A DNA stretch of 39,337 nt from contig NZ_AWOR01000061.1 of the NCBI RefSeq assembly GCF_000761245.1, positions 1 to 39,337 of the forward strand, in the 5' to 3' direction. This DNA is from Comamonas testosteroni. Lineage in GTDB: Bacteria > Pseudomonadota > Gammaproteobacteria > Burkholderiales > Burkholderiaceae_C. Every line of letters starts with the position of its first letter. Positions within the stretch are counted from its first letter, which is position 1. Position numbers and translations under genes: made by a program. A model generated the notes under the pieces. The model ran no database searches and was not told the DNA's origin. It saw only the letters and a list, made by a program, of their open reading frames with translations. Below are positions 22,820 to 31,975 of this stretch, in pieces.

Positions 22820-23203
22820 ATGAAGAAGCACTTGAAAAAAATTAACTCTGGCATCGCATCTATCGCATTGGCTCCGGTTGTGCTGCTTGCAACCTTCCCT
22901 GCTTTTAGCGCTCTGCCAACAATTCAGCCTCCTGCAGGTGGAAGTATCGGCGGCGGCACCACACAAGAAGGCGATATTCTTGGGATCATAGGCGCTTATC
23001 TGAAACTCGGATTTACCATCCTGGGGTTGGTCCTTGCGGTTGCCGCATTTTTATATGTGGTAATTGCTTCGCTGCAACGCTATCGCGACTACACCAAAGG
23101 CACTATTCAGCTTGGTGATCTAAAAGAGCACGTAATTGTTAGCGTCATTATTCTCAGCCTCGTGGTGTTGATGGTCAATTACGCTACTCAGACCCTGGCC
23201 TGA
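22820..23203 (+). CDS. TIGR03745 family ICE membrane protein (PFL_4702-like)
   Basis: This 127-residue protein has a Sec signal (IASIALAPVVLLATFPAFSA). A short Gly-rich linker leads to two further helices (LKLGFTILGLVLAVAAFLYV and VIVSVIILSLVVLMVNY). This is the pilin/VirB2-like layout of signal peptide, loop and helices. GGAGAAATT precedes ATG 22820. A TTG at 22805 is unlikely. Its place between TIGR03758 and TIGR03750 is the standard order. Confidence 0.88.
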   Translation: MKKHLKKINSGIASIALAPVVLLATFPAFSALPTIQPPAGGSIGGGTTQEGDILGIIGAYLKLGFTILGLVLAVAAFLYVVIASLQRYRDYTKGTIQLGDLKEHVIVSVIILSLVVLMVNYATQTLA

Positions 23204-23204
23204 C

Positions 23205-23633
23205 ATGACAGCGAAAGACACCCGTCCTCAAGGCATGGCCATTGCTTCGGCTCCGCTGACCGATCGCGTGAACTCTGAGCCACCTATTATCAACGGCATG
23301 GCAGCAAGCGAAGCCGGGTACATTGGGGCCGTGTCTTTCGCTGCCAGCCTGTTTGTCGGAGGCGTGGTTGCATATATTTCTGGACTTTGGATCACTGTTC
23401 CAGTTATATGCATTATCGTGCCCTTCACAGTGCTGTGGTATTCATCACTGTACCTGCAAGAAGTAAAGAGAAACCGCCCTGAAGGCTACTACCTTCATTG
23501 GATGCATTTTTTTCTCGTGTCGCACAACTTGGCCAAGCCAAAATTTCTGGTCCATGACGGCCGGATGCAATTGGGTTGCAGCTATCGCTTGAATTCGATC
23601 AGGGCTGAAGCCAAATCATCGGAAACCAAATAA
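23205..23633 (+). CDS. TIGR03750 family conjugal transfer membrane protein
   Basis: This 142-residue protein has a cytosolic N-terminus (TDRVNSEPPIINGMAASE) and paired hydrophobic segments (IGAVSFAASLFVGGVVAYIS and ITVPVICIIVPFTVLWYSSL). A basic C-terminal part follows (LQEVKRNRPEGYYLHWMHF). It is built like VirB3/TraL-type inner-membrane proteins. It starts one base after the previous stop and its own stop overlaps the next ATG (TAATG), so coupling is likely. Confidence 0.87.
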   Translation: MTAKDTRPQGMAIASAPLTDRVNSEPPIINGMAASEAGYIGAVSFAASLFVGGVVAYISGLWITVPVICIIVPFTVLWYSSLYLQEVKRNRPEGYYLHWMHFFLVSHNLAKPKFLVHDGRMQLGCSYRLNSIRAEAKSSETK

Positions 23634-24373
23634 TGAGCAGTGGTGATTATCTGGACGCACTTGCGTCCGAGCGCAGCCATAGCGCAAAGCTTACCAAAAT
23701 CATATTTGGCATAGTAGGGCTGGCAGTGGCTGGCATGTGGTTCGCTTCGCGCGTTCCTAAGAATATCGACTTGCACGTCGCACCAGATATTAAGGCGGGT
23801 GACACGATACGGGTTATTGATGGTCAGTCTCCAGTGCCCTCTACAAATGCCTACGGTTTTGCGTATTACATCTGGCAGCAGATTAATCGGTGGCAGAGCG
23901 ATGGCTCTCAGGATTACGGTAAGCAGATTTACGCAATGCAGTTTTATCTGACGCCTCGTTGTCAGGCGCAACTGCAAACCGATATGCAGCAGCGTCACGC
24001 TAAAGGAGAGTTGCGCCGCCGTACTCGCCAGATCAGCGAGATCCCCGGCTTTCCGTACAGCGAGAACCGTGTGATCCGTGAAGGCTCGGATGCCTGGACG
24101 GTGCTGCTGGACATGCAGGTGCAGGAGACCTTCGCAGGGCAGCCGGTCAAGGACGTATTCATTCGGTACCCGCTGCGCGTGGTGCGCTTCGATGTGGACC
24201 GTGAGCGCAACCCATGGCGTCTGGGCTTGGATTGCTTCGGCAGTAGCCAGCCCGCGCGCCTCAATCCTGCGGAGCTCAAGCCTGGCTCGCCGGTTCAAGC
24301 GGACCTGAAAGCACCGCGTCTGCCCGGAACTATTGCCCCTTCGAGCCTGCCTCGTGACACCTCTGTCGATTGA
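23633..24373 (+). CDS. TIGR03746 family ICE protein (PFL_4703-like, VirB8/TraE-like)
   Basis: This 246-residue bitopic protein has a short cytosolic N-terminus, a membrane helix (LTKIIFGIVGLAVAGMWFAS) and a periplasmic domain (PKNIDLHVAPDIKAGDTIRV, YYIWQQINRWQ, YPLRVVRFDVDRERNPW). The layout and place correspond to VirB8/TraE scaffold proteins. Codon use changes inside the gene: AT-rich wobble up to about 23980, GC-rich after, suggesting a recombination joint. Confidence 0.88.
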   Translation: MSSGDYLDALASERSHSAKLTKIIFGIVGLAVAGMWFASRVPKNIDLHVAPDIKAGDTIRVIDGQSPVPSTNAYGFAYYIWQQINRWQSDGSQDYGKQIYAMQFYLTPRCQAQLQTDMQQRHAKGELRRRTRQISEIPGFPYSENRVIREGSDAWTVLLDMQVQETFAGQPVKDVFIRYPLRVVRFDVDRERNPWRLGLDCFGSSQPARLNPAELKPGSPVQADLKAPRLPGTIAPSSLPRDTSVD

Positions 24374-24378
24374 TCCAC

Positions 24379-25467
24379 ATGATCCAACGTCGTTCTCTTT
24401 CGATCTGCCTCCTGGTCGCCCTGCAGCTTCTGCATGGCAGCGTCGCTGCTCAGCAGGTCGAATCGCTGGCGGGCAGTACCGAGACGCCCGAGTTCAATGA
24501 GCCTATTGACCTAGGCCAAACGGGTGCAGCTGCTGCAACACCAGCTGCTGGAGCCAATGCAGGACGCGCCCCAGCTGGCGGGCGCATGGTGGCAGGCGTT
24601 AGCGTGCCCGCACCGCTGGCTAATACAGCCGTGGGTTCTGCCAGGCGCGCAGCTGCCGAAGCGTCTCTACGCCGCGTTGGCCCAGCTCCTTTGACCTCTG
24701 GCCCCGCCGAGCGTGCTGTGTTTGCGCGTGAGCCAGTCCGGGTGAATCTGACGGTCGGCCAGGAGCGCCTTGTGACCTTGCCAGCCGATGCGTTGCTGCG
24801 CATGCCCAGTGACATGGATAGCGTGGCGCGTATCGAGACGATCGCCGGCACGATCTATGTGACTGCGCTCGTGCCATTCACGGCGATCCGAATCATTGCC
24901 GAATTGGTGGATAGCGGCCAGCAGATTCCGATGGATCTGATTGCGGTAGCCGCTCCAGATGCCAAAGACTCCAAGGGCAAGGTCGTGTCCACGCAGTCCG
25001 CTAAAGGCGAGCTGCAGGTTTCTGTGATCGAGCCCGCGACGGTGCCGAACCCCATTGGTGGAGCTGCATTGGCTAGTGGCCAGTCTCAACAGCAAGAGAG
25101 CGTTGCTGCGGACATGGTGCAGCTCACTCGACATGCTGCCCGCCAGCTCTACGCACCTCGACGCTTGGCTGGTGGCACGCCAGGTGTGAGCCAGGTTGGC
25201 GTAGGAACCGAGCCCGTGCCGACACTGTTCCGTGGCGCTGCCGTGGACGCTGCGCCCGTAGGCCAGTGGAAGTCAGGAAACCTGTATGTGACTGCGGTGC
25301 GCGTCACCAACCGCTCGCGCTTTGCCCTGGAGCTGCCCTTGGAGAGCTTGCGCGGGCGCTGGCTCTCGGCCACGGCCCAGCATGGCCGGATCGGTGCTTC
25401 CGGTACAGACACCGACACCACGGCGGTCTACCTGGTGTGCGATCGCACTTTCGAGTCTTGTCTGTGA
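24379..25467 (+). CDS. TIGR03749 family ICE protein (PFL_4704-like, VirB9/TraK-like)
   Basis: This 362-residue exported protein has a signal MIQRRSLSICLLVALQLLHG...AAQQ, an Ala/Gly-rich linker, then a beta-rich domain (VNLTVGQERLVTLPADALL, IYVTALVPFTAIRIIAELVD). The C-terminal domain includes LYVTAVRVTNRSRFALELPL and VYLVCDRTFESCL. This is the outer-membrane core (VirB9/TraK) position. ATG 24379 is chosen over a TTG at 24370. Confidence 0.88.
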   Translation: MIQRRSLSICLLVALQLLHGSVAAQQVESLAGSTETPEFNEPIDLGQTGAAAATPAAGANAGRAPAGGRMVAGVSVPAPLANTAVGSARRAAAEASLRRVGPAPLTSGPAERAVFAREPVRVNLTVGQERLVTLPADALLRMPSDMDSVARIETIAGTIYVTALVPFTAIRIIAELVDSGQQIPMDLIAVAAPDAKDSKGKVVSTQSAKGELQVSVIEPATVPNPIGGAALASGQSQQQESVAADMVQLTRHAARQLYAPRRLAGGTPGVSQVGVGTEPVPTLFRGAAVDAAPVGQWKSGNLYVTAVRVTNRSRFALELPLESLRGRWLSATAQHGRIGASGTDTDTTAVYLVCDRTFESCL

Positions 25468-25474
25468 GGCCCCC

Positions 25475-26893
25475 ATGGCAGTGAAAAGCAACAAACTCAC
25501 CCCTGTGCTTGTCATCGTGGCCTTCGTCATCGTCGGCTCGGTCATGGTCATGCGCCAGAACAATGTACCGACCGCTGCGCCCATGGCAGCGGCCCCGCTG
25601 CCCAAAACGGCAGGCGCAGATGAGGACACGCCCAGCGAGACGCTGGCCACAGTGGTCGCGGCCAACAAGGATCTGCGAGCAGATATTCAGGACGTGCTCC
25701 GTGCTAACCAGGATTTCAGCAAGCGCCTGGAGCGCTTGGAGAAAGGTGCACCTGCAGGCACCTCTTCTGCTGGTGCTGTCGGTGGTACCAGCAATGACAC
25801 AGATCCAGCCCCAATCGATGTCTTTAAGCCCATTGGCGACGCCATCGACTCTGTTACAGGGCTTGGCGCAATTGGCGCCGGCGGAGGTCATCGTCCCGTT
25901 GGTGGCTCCCAGGATCTAGGCTTGTCCGGTGGCAGCACTGCCTACAAGGTGGTTCCGCCCATGGGCTACACCACCGAGACAACTCAGCATCAAGGGAAGA
26001 TGGTTACGCGCTATGTGCGGGTAGCCCCGGACGGCACGCAATCCATGCCCAGTGCGGTCAGCGCGGCCCAGGCCGCACAAGCTGCTCAGGCCACTCAGGC
26101 GGCAACGAAGCCGCAACCCGTGGCTTATTTCACGCTGCCGGAGAACTCCACGCTGGCGGGCGTCACCGCGATGACCAGTTTGATCGGCCGTGTGCCGGTC
26201 AATGGCCGTGTGACGGACCCCATGCAATTCAAAGCCATAGTCGGGCGCGACAACTTAGCCGCCAACGGCTGGGAGTTGCCCGAAGACCTCGCCGGGATGA
26301 TCGTTACCGGCGTGGCCGTAGGCGATATGGCGCTGTCGTGCACCGAGGGAAAGATCCGCAGCATGACTTTCGTGTTCAACGATGGTGCGATCCATACGGT
26401 TTCGGCGCGTCGTGCCGCGCAGACGCAGGCAGGTGCTGGCGTCACAGCCATCGCTACCAATGGTTCCACAGACCTTGGATTCATCAGTGATCTGTACGGC
26501 AACCCCTGTATTCAAGGCAAGTTCGTGACCAATGCGCCGGCTTACCTGACCGACATCATTGGTGCCAAGGGCTTGGGCGTGGCCGCCGAGGCCTTGGCGC
26601 AGGCCCAGACCACCACCATGGCCAGCAGCAATGGCACCACCTCCTCGATCACCGGAAATGCCGGCAGTTTTGCACTGGGCCGCATGGGTTCGGGAGCCAC
26701 CGATGAGCTGGTGCGCTGGCTGACTGAGCGCCTCAAGAGCTCGTTTGACGCGGTGGTCACGCCCGCTGGCCAGCAGCTGGTCGTGCATCTGGACCGCCAG
26801 ATCGAAATCGACAAGCCCGCCAACCCAAGAAAGATCGTGCACCGCACGCAGTCCCCCAATGTCCTGTCTGGAGCCCGCTATGGCCTCGAATAA
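25475..26893 (+). CDS. TIGR03752 family ICE protein (PFL_4705-like, VirB10/TraB-like)
   Basis: This 472-residue bitopic protein has an N-terminal anchor (LTPVLVIVAFVIVGSVMVM), a coiled coil (LATVVAANKDLRADIQDVL, RLERLEKG), and a Gly/Ala/Gln linker. A large periplasmic beta domain follows (YFTLPENSTLAGVTAMTSLI, GRVPVNGRVTDPMQFKAIVG, VHLDRQIEIDKP). It spans the envelope as the VirB10/TraB scaffold. Its last 14 bases overlap the following lipoprotein gene. Confidence 0.9.
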   Translation: MAVKSNKLTPVLVIVAFVIVGSVMVMRQNNVPTAAPMAAAPLPKTAGADEDTPSETLATVVAANKDLRADIQDVLRANQDFSKRLERLEKGAPAGTSSAGAVGGTSNDTDPAPIDVFKPIGDAIDSVTGLGAIGAGGGHRPVGGSQDLGLSGGSTAYKVVPPMGYTTETTQHQGKMVTRYVRVAPDGTQSMPSAVSAAQAAQAAQATQAATKPQPVAYFTLPENSTLAGVTAMTSLIGRVPVNGRVTDPMQFKAIVGRDNLAANGWELPEDLAGMIVTGVAVGDMALSCTEGKIRSMTFVFNDGAIHTVSARRAAQTQAGAGVTAIATNGSTDLGFISDLYGNPCIQGKFVTNAPAYLTDIIGAKGLGVAAEALAQAQTTTMASSNGTTSSITGNAGSFALGRMGSGATDELVRWLTERLKSSFDAVVTPAGQQLVVHLDRQIEIDKPANPRKIVHRTQSPNVLSGARYGLE

Positions 26894-27365
26894 TTCCCTT
26901 CTTCTTGCCATTGTGCTTCCCGCGCTACTGGCTGGTTGCACAGCTATTGGCTCGCGCGAGTCTCCGCTGAAGGAAGCTACGGCTGGCAGTCCGACCCTGG
27001 TGGATGTGTATCGGGGCAAGTTTCAGCCCCCGCAGTCAGCAGCTTCCTCTCGTGAGACGGCGCGGGACCGCCTGGAGCGTGCGTCGAGTGCGCGCCCGAT
27101 CGCGCGCGGCGACGAAATGACGCAGCGCTACTGGTCGGCCCTAGAGCCTATGCAACAGCGCTTTGCACGCGTACCCAACCCGGATCTGGTCATGGTGGTC
27201 TACCCCCACCTGGCCAAGGGCCGTTACCCCGTGCCTGGCTATGTCACGGTTTTCCCAATGTACGAGTCCACGGAGTACGCCATGACCGGTGAGGTGGCCG
27301 AAGAGCTGCAACAAGGCCGCGCCGCATTCTCACGCGGCCGCACTGCGGGGGAGGCTGGCCAATGA
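26880..27365 (+). CDS. TIGR03751 family conjugal transfer lipoprotein
   Basis: This 161-residue protein has a lipobox (LLLAIVLPALLAGC, Cys20). The mature part includes GDEMTQRYWSALEPMQQRF and the conserved VVYPHLAKGRYPVPGYVTVF. It is a VirB7/TraV-like outer-membrane lipoprotein of the core complex. It begins 14 bases inside the preceding gene and its stop overlaps the traC ATG. Confidence 0.9.
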   Translation: MASNNSLLLAIVLPALLAGCTAIGSRESPLKEATAGSPTLVDVYRGKFQPPQSAASSRETARDRLERASSARPIARGDEMTQRYWSALEPMQQRFARVPNPDLVMVVYPHLAKGRYPVPGYVTVFPMYESTEYAMTGEVAEELQQGRAAFSRGRTAGEAGQ

Positions 27366-30211
27366 GCGGATTGCTGGAAAAGCTGGGCCTGTCTGGGGGC
27401 ACCAAGGGCAAGCACAAGCGCCGGCTCATGACGGCCGCCGATCGCAAGCAGATGGCCGCCCGTCCGCCCTCCTTCACTGAGCTGCTGCCTTGGGTCAAGT
27501 TTTCACCCAAAGACCGCAACTTTGTTATGCGTGACGGCAAGACCTTGGGCGCACTGTTCGAGCTGGGGGCTGTCGCTACGGAGGCGCAGCCGCTGGAGTA
27601 CCTGCAAGAGCACTGCCGCAAGATTCAAGAGGCTATCCAGGCGATTCCCGAGGTCGATTCTTCTCCTTGGGTGGTCCAGTTCTTCCTGAGCGATGACCGA
27701 AACATCGACGGGCTGAACCAATACCTTCACGACTACATCCTGTCCCAGCACAAGGACGCCAAGCGTGCGCAGGCCATCATCGAATCGGAATACACGAAGT
27801 CCGTGCTGAAAGAGTTCCGCAGTCACCTGTCGCAGGTTTCCCGAGAGCAAGGGCTGTTTACCGACACCTTGGTGACGGGCCAGACCTGGCGCGGCCAGCA
27901 GCGCCGTGTTCGCTGCTGCATCTATCGCCAGTTTGATGACTTGGTCAATGAGCGCCGCCTGGCCGAGCAGCAGATGGAGGCGGTGGCCACAACCTTGCTG
28001 GCCACGCTGAACGAAGCCGGCGTTACGGCGCGGCGTGCCAACGGCAAGGACTTTTACGAATGGATGCTTCCATTCTTCAACCGTAATGTGCCCTGGGCCA
28101 GCACGGGCGCCGAGCTGTTCCGCGGCGCGCCGTATCCGGGTGATGAGGCTCCAGAGGGCATTTATGACTGGGATTTTTCCGAGTCGCTGAACCTTTCGGA
28201 GCCCTCGTGCAACCAGGAACAAGGCTGCTTCGAGTTCGATGGCCAGCCGGTGAAGTTCCTCACGCTGCAAAACCTTCGTGCTCACCCTAGCATCGGGCAC
28301 TTCTCCGCAGAAAGCCGGATCGGGAACGAAGCCTATGCGCGGTTTGACCGACTGCCGCCTGGATCGATGCTGTCCGTGACGGTGACGATTGCAGCGCAGT
28401 ACCAAGTCGAGCGTCACGTCGAGGACATCAAAAGGGCTTCCCGTGCTCAAAACGCCGTGGCGCAGGAGACCCATAGAGAGTCGGAGCAAGTGCTCCAGCA
28501 CATGGCCACCGGGGACAAGCTCTATCCGATGTTCATGGGGCTGTACCTGAGCGGCAAGACCCATGCGGATCTGGATGCGGCTGTTTCCGAGGTCAATGCC
28601 CAGCTGACGCCGACCGGAATGCGTTTCATCGAATCCCGAGAGGACCTGGTGCCGCATGACGCGTTCCTGCGCGCATTGCCATTCGCATTTGATCCCACGT
28701 TCGATCTACGCAGCATGCGACGGTCGCGCCTGACGTTTGCTAGCCTGATCGCAGCCATTTTGCCGGTCTATGGGCGCTCACGCGGCACGGCCAGCCCCGG
28801 CTTTTGGTTCTGGAATCGGGGCGGCGAGCCCTTGTGGATCGACCCGCTCAACAAAATCGACCGCAAGAAGAATGCCCATATGATGGTGTTCGGCCCCACA
28901 GGAGCGGGCAAGTCGGCGACGTTGAATTACCTGTCCATGCTGGTCATGGCCATCCACCGCCCACGCCTGGTGATCGCGGATGCAGGCAAGTCCTTCGATC
29001 TGATGGTCAAGGACATGGCCACCAAAGGCTTGAGCGTGTATCGCGTCAATCTGAGCGGTGACACCGATGTGTCACTGCCCCCATTCGTATACGCCAGCGA
29101 GCTGCTGCAGGACAAGGAGATCATGGAGTCCTTCAAGGCAGCTGAGGAATACTTCGGGGCTGGAGCGGGCATTCCCTCCGAAGAGGATGCTGAGCTCGTC
29201 GGTGCCGAGCGACTGATGGAGTCGGTCAATGAAGTGATGGAGTCGGCTGACGCCGACGACGACTCGGACGAAGAAAAGCGCGACTACCTGGGCGAGATGC
29301 TTATCTCGGCCATCATGATGATTACGGGTGGTGAAGACGCCGAGCTCAAACGCATGACGCGCGCCGACCGCTATCTGGTCACCAGGGCCATTATTCGAGC
29401 TGCAGTGCGCGTGTCTACGGAGGGGAAGCGCCATCCTCTGACACAAGACGTTGCCCTGGAGCTGACGGCCATGGTCAAGGACGCATCTCTGTCGGAGCAC
29501 CGCCGCTCGCGCGCCGAAGAGATGGGCCATTCGATGATGAGCTTCACGACAGGCCTGCGCGGCAAACTCTTCAACCGCTTGGGCCAGGACTGGCCCGATG
29601 CCGATGTGACCCTCGTGGAAATGGGCACACTGACCAAAGACGGCTATGAGGATGCGCTCGCTGTGGCCTACACCAGCCTGCTGGACTCGGTGCAGTCGCG
29701 CGCAGAGGCCGCTCAGCATGAGGATCGCCCCCTCATCATGCTGACTGATGAAGGGCACTTGATTACCACCAACGAGCTGCTTGGCCCGAAGGTGGCCAAG
29801 GGCACCAAGATGTGGCGAAAGCTCAATGCCTGGTTCTGGCTGGCCACGCAGAACTTGAAGGACTTCCCCGGCAGCATGTCCCGCGTGCTGTCCATGTGCG
29901 AGTTCTGGATGTTGCTGACTATGGACAAGAACGAGATCGAGGAGATCGCGCGCTTCAGGTCGCTCACACCAGAGCAACGCCACATGATGGAGTCTGCCGT
30001 CAAGGAGCCGGCGAAGTACACAGAAGGTGTGCTCATCAGCGCGAACAATCAGTGGCTGTTCCGAAACGTGCCGCCGGCACTGCCAATTGCGCTGGCAATG
30101 ACCGAAGGTCATGAAAAAGCGGAGCGCCGCCGCCTTATGGACGAGCATGGGTGCTCCGAGGTGGAAGCGGCCTACCGCGTGGCGGCACGACTGCAGGAGG
30201 CGCGCGCATGA
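27362..30211 (+). CDS. traC: Conjugative transfer ATPase TraC/VirB4-like (TIGR03744, PFL_4706)
   Basis: A 949-residue cytosolic/peripheral ATPase that powers assembly and secretion. Walker A is GPTGAGKS (residues 511-518). Walker B is LIMLTDEGHLI (Asp796-Glu797), followed by FWLATQNLKDFPGSM. The N-terminal half is the VirB4/TraC interaction domain. An acidic insert (ESADADDDSDEEKRDYLGEM) sits between the Walker motifs. Length and motifs are as expected for the family, with no damage seen. Overlaps at both ends (ATGA). Confidence 0.94.
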   Translation: MSGLLEKLGLSGGTKGKHKRRLMTAADRKQMAARPPSFTELLPWVKFSPKDRNFVMRDGKTLGALFELGAVATEAQPLEYLQEHCRKIQEAIQAIPEVDSSPWVVQFFLSDDRNIDGLNQYLHDYILSQHKDAKRAQAIIESEYTKSVLKEFRSHLSQVSREQGLFTDTLVTGQTWRGQQRRVRCCIYRQFDDLVNERRLAEQQMEAVATTLLATLNEAGVTARRANGKDFYEWMLPFFNRNVPWASTGAELFRGAPYPGDEAPEGIYDWDFSESLNLSEPSCNQEQGCFEFDGQPVKFLTLQNLRAHPSIGHFSAESRIGNEAYARFDRLPPGSMLSVTVTIAAQYQVERHVEDIKRASRAQNAVAQETHRESEQVLQHMATGDKLYPMFMGLYLSGKTHADLDAAVSEVNAQLTPTGMRFIESREDLVPHDAFLRALPFAFDPTFDLRSMRRSRLTFASLIAAILPVYGRSRGTASPGFWFWNRGGEPLWIDPLNKIDRKKNAHMMVFGPTGAGKSATLNYLSMLVMAIHRPRLVIADAGKSFDLMVKDMATKGLSVYRVNLSGDTDVSLPPFVYASELLQDKEIMESFKAAEEYFGAGAGIPSEEDAELVGAERLMESVNEVMESADADDDSDEEKRDYLGEMLISAIMMITGGEDAELKRMTRADRYLVTRAIIRAAVRVSTEGKRHPLTQDVALELTAMVKDASLSEHRRSRAEEMGHSMMSFTTGLRGKLFNRLGQDWPDADVTLVEMGTLTKDGYEDALAVAYTSLLDSVQSRAEAAQHEDRPLIMLTDEGHLITTNELLGPKVAKGTKMWRKLNAWFWLATQNLKDFPGSMSRVLSMCEFWMLLTMDKNEIEEIARFRSLTPEQRHMMESAVKEPAKYTEGVLISANNQWLFRNVPPALPIALAMTEGHEKAERRRLMDEHGCSEVEAAYRVAARLQEARA

Positions 30212-30654
30212 TGCGGTCATCCCTCACTGCCCTGGTGTTGGGCCTTTGCGCTCATAGCGCCCTGGCCCAAGGCTCTATCGGCCCTTCGGTCACGACCGTG
30301 GAGGTCTTCGCCAATTCGGCCACGGTGGTGCGGCCGCCGTTTCGCCAGCCTGGCTATGTGCTCAAGGTCTATCGCGTGGACGCCATGGCCCAACTTGAGC
30401 AGCAGCTCAATGCAGGGCTGCCCAAGAACGAAGCCGACGCCATGGCCTATATGCGTCAGCACGAGGCCGAGATCCGCCGCCGCTACAAGGACCAGATCAC
30501 CAATGCGGCCTCCGGCATGACGCTGGCCGTCCAGTACCGATTGGACCGGCTCCCGGCCATCGTCATCAATCGCGCCAAGGTCATTTATGGAGTTGCGGAT
30601 GTGGACCGCGCCATCGAACTGTTCGCCGCGGCTCAGCAAAGGCCTTCCCGATGA
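30208..30654 (+). CDS. TIGR03757 family ICE protein (PFL_4709-like)
   Basis: This 148-residue exported protein has a signal MMRSSLTALVLGLCAHSALA. The mature domain reads TTVEVFANSATVV, GYVLKVYRVDAMAQLEQQL and PAIVINRAKVIYGVADVDRA. The last part resembles the end of a thioredoxin-like fold (as in TrbC/TraW-type proteins), without a CxxC. Both ATG 30208 and 30211 are possible. It is coupled to traC and to the next gene by ATGA overlaps. Confidence 0.87.
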   Translation: MMRSSLTALVLGLCAHSALAQGSIGPSVTTVEVFANSATVVRPPFRQPGYVLKVYRVDAMAQLEQQLNAGLPKNEADAMAYMRQHEAEIRRRYKDQITNAASGMTLAVQYRLDRLPAIVINRAKVIYGVADVDRAIELFAAAQQRPSR

Positions 30655-31946
30655 AAAAACGAGCTTCCCTCAATCTCAGCCTGCGCCGTCTCGTCGCGGC
30701 CGTCAGTACGGCCTCGATGTGCGCCGTGCTCACACCGGCCACCACCATGGCAGGAACCACCACCCCGGCCATCATCGCGAATACGGCGAAGGCTGCCTTG
30801 TCTTGTGTGTCGTACTCCGTCGAGGGCGTGTGCTTTTTCTTGAGCTGCGGCTGGACCGGATGCTGGATTCGAACCTCGATCAAAATCTCCCACTATGTGC
30901 CAGACGTGGTGGTCAGCACCTACAACGAACCGCTGCGCCACCCTTGGACCGACATCGGCACGGTCGTGGCCACCACGTTGACAACGGCTGGATCTGTACT
31001 GACAGGACGGCTGCTGGACTCGTCCGCTGGCGGCCTGGACAGCAACTCGGCCATGGCGAACTTCAAAGGGGCGGATGCCATAGGCAATCCTGCCGGCATG
31101 TTTGCCAGCATGCTCGCGTCTGGCGGCATGTTCACAATGCCGAAGTCCATCGCATTTCCCACGGTTAGCGAGTTGGCCAAGTTCCCCTCGAAGGAGCTAC
31201 CCAATATTGGGCGCCAGTGGACCCAAGTGCCTGCCAGCATTGCAGAAACTGTGGCATCTGATGCGAAGGGTCTGTTGAGCTCGGAATCATTGCTGGCCAG
31301 CCTTGGAACGATCCTCAAGACCATCGAGGGCGTGAAGCAGGTGATGGAGATCGCCGAGACAGTGCAGCAGATCCAGGCAGGCATCGCCGGTCTGCAGCAG
31401 CTCTCGGAAATTCTCTCGGGCAGCACCGGAGGTGCCCTCTTCTGTCCTGGCGGAGCCAGCTATTTCAACCTGCACTTCCAAAGCGAGCTCGATGCGCCTT
31501 TCTGGCGCGGCATCGTGCCCGTGGAAATGATCTATCCGCAGGCCTGGGTGCCCGGACTGGGCGAGATCGGCTCTGGCTACACGCAGACCTGGGGCAACCT
31601 GTATCCACGTACCGGAGAAATCATCCAGTCGCACCCCGTGAAGGCTTCTGCAGTGCTGGCTGAGCGTGTGGCCTCGATCATCTACAAGGAAGCTCAGCCT
31701 CACATCTATTCGCGTGTCCAGCCCTCCGGGGGCTATCGCTACTTCAACTATGGCGAGAAGCGTAAATGGCAGATGTTGTATCCGCAGGCTTGGTCCGGGT
31801 GCCAGCAATTCGGCCAGAACGACTCGCTGTCGCTGACTTCGTTCGGGGATGGAGCCACCAGCTCCGATGACGGCTACGCCTGGAACCTTTGGCAGAAATA
31901 CACCTGCTGCCGACGCCGGGGTGTCTACCTCTACTCCGTGCCTTGA
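30651..31946 (+). CDS. TIGR03756 family ICE protein (PFL_4710-like, TraU-like)
   Basis: This 431-residue exported protein has a signal (about residues 1-35). A Cys-rich motif follows: ALSCVSYSVEGVCFFLSCGW and GCWIRTSIKISHYVPDVVVS, typical of TraU-like proteins needed for mating-pair formation. The C-terminus has ALFCPGGASYFNLHFQSEL and YTCCRRRGVYLYSVP. The protein looks longer than the roughly 300 residues I associate with the family. Extra sequence seems to lie around residues 150-250, where a helical segment (TILKTIEGVKQVMEIAETVQ) appears. Confidence 0.85.
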   Translation: MKKRASLNLSLRRLVAAVSTASMCAVLTPATTMAGTTTPAIIANTAKAALSCVSYSVEGVCFFLSCGWTGCWIRTSIKISHYVPDVVVSTYNEPLRHPWTDIGTVVATTLTTAGSVLTGRLLDSSAGGLDSNSAMANFKGADAIGNPAGMFASMLASGGMFTMPKSIAFPTVSELAKFPSKELPNIGRQWTQVPASIAETVASDAKGLLSSESLLASLGTILKTIEGVKQVMEIAETVQQIQAGIAGLQQLSEILSGSTGGALFCPGGASYFNLHFQSELDAPFWRGIVPVEMIYPQAWVPGLGEIGSGYTQTWGNLYPRTGEIIQSHPVKASAVLAERVASIIYKEAQPHIYSRVQPSGGYRYFNYGEKRKWQMLYPQAWSGCQQFGQNDSLSLTSFGDGATSSDDGYAWNLWQKYTCCRRRGVYLYSVP

Positions 31947-31975
31947 TTCCCTTGCCGTCCCACTCCATTTTCACT

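Noticed and set aside
27503..28657. Minus-strand 384-codon frame inside traC
   Set aside because: Antisense shadow of a well-supported ATPase gene, with no initiation signal.
29072..30220. Minus-strand 382-codon frame inside traC
   Set aside because: Antisense shadow. His/Gln/Leu-rich composition typical of the reverse of GC-rich coding DNA.
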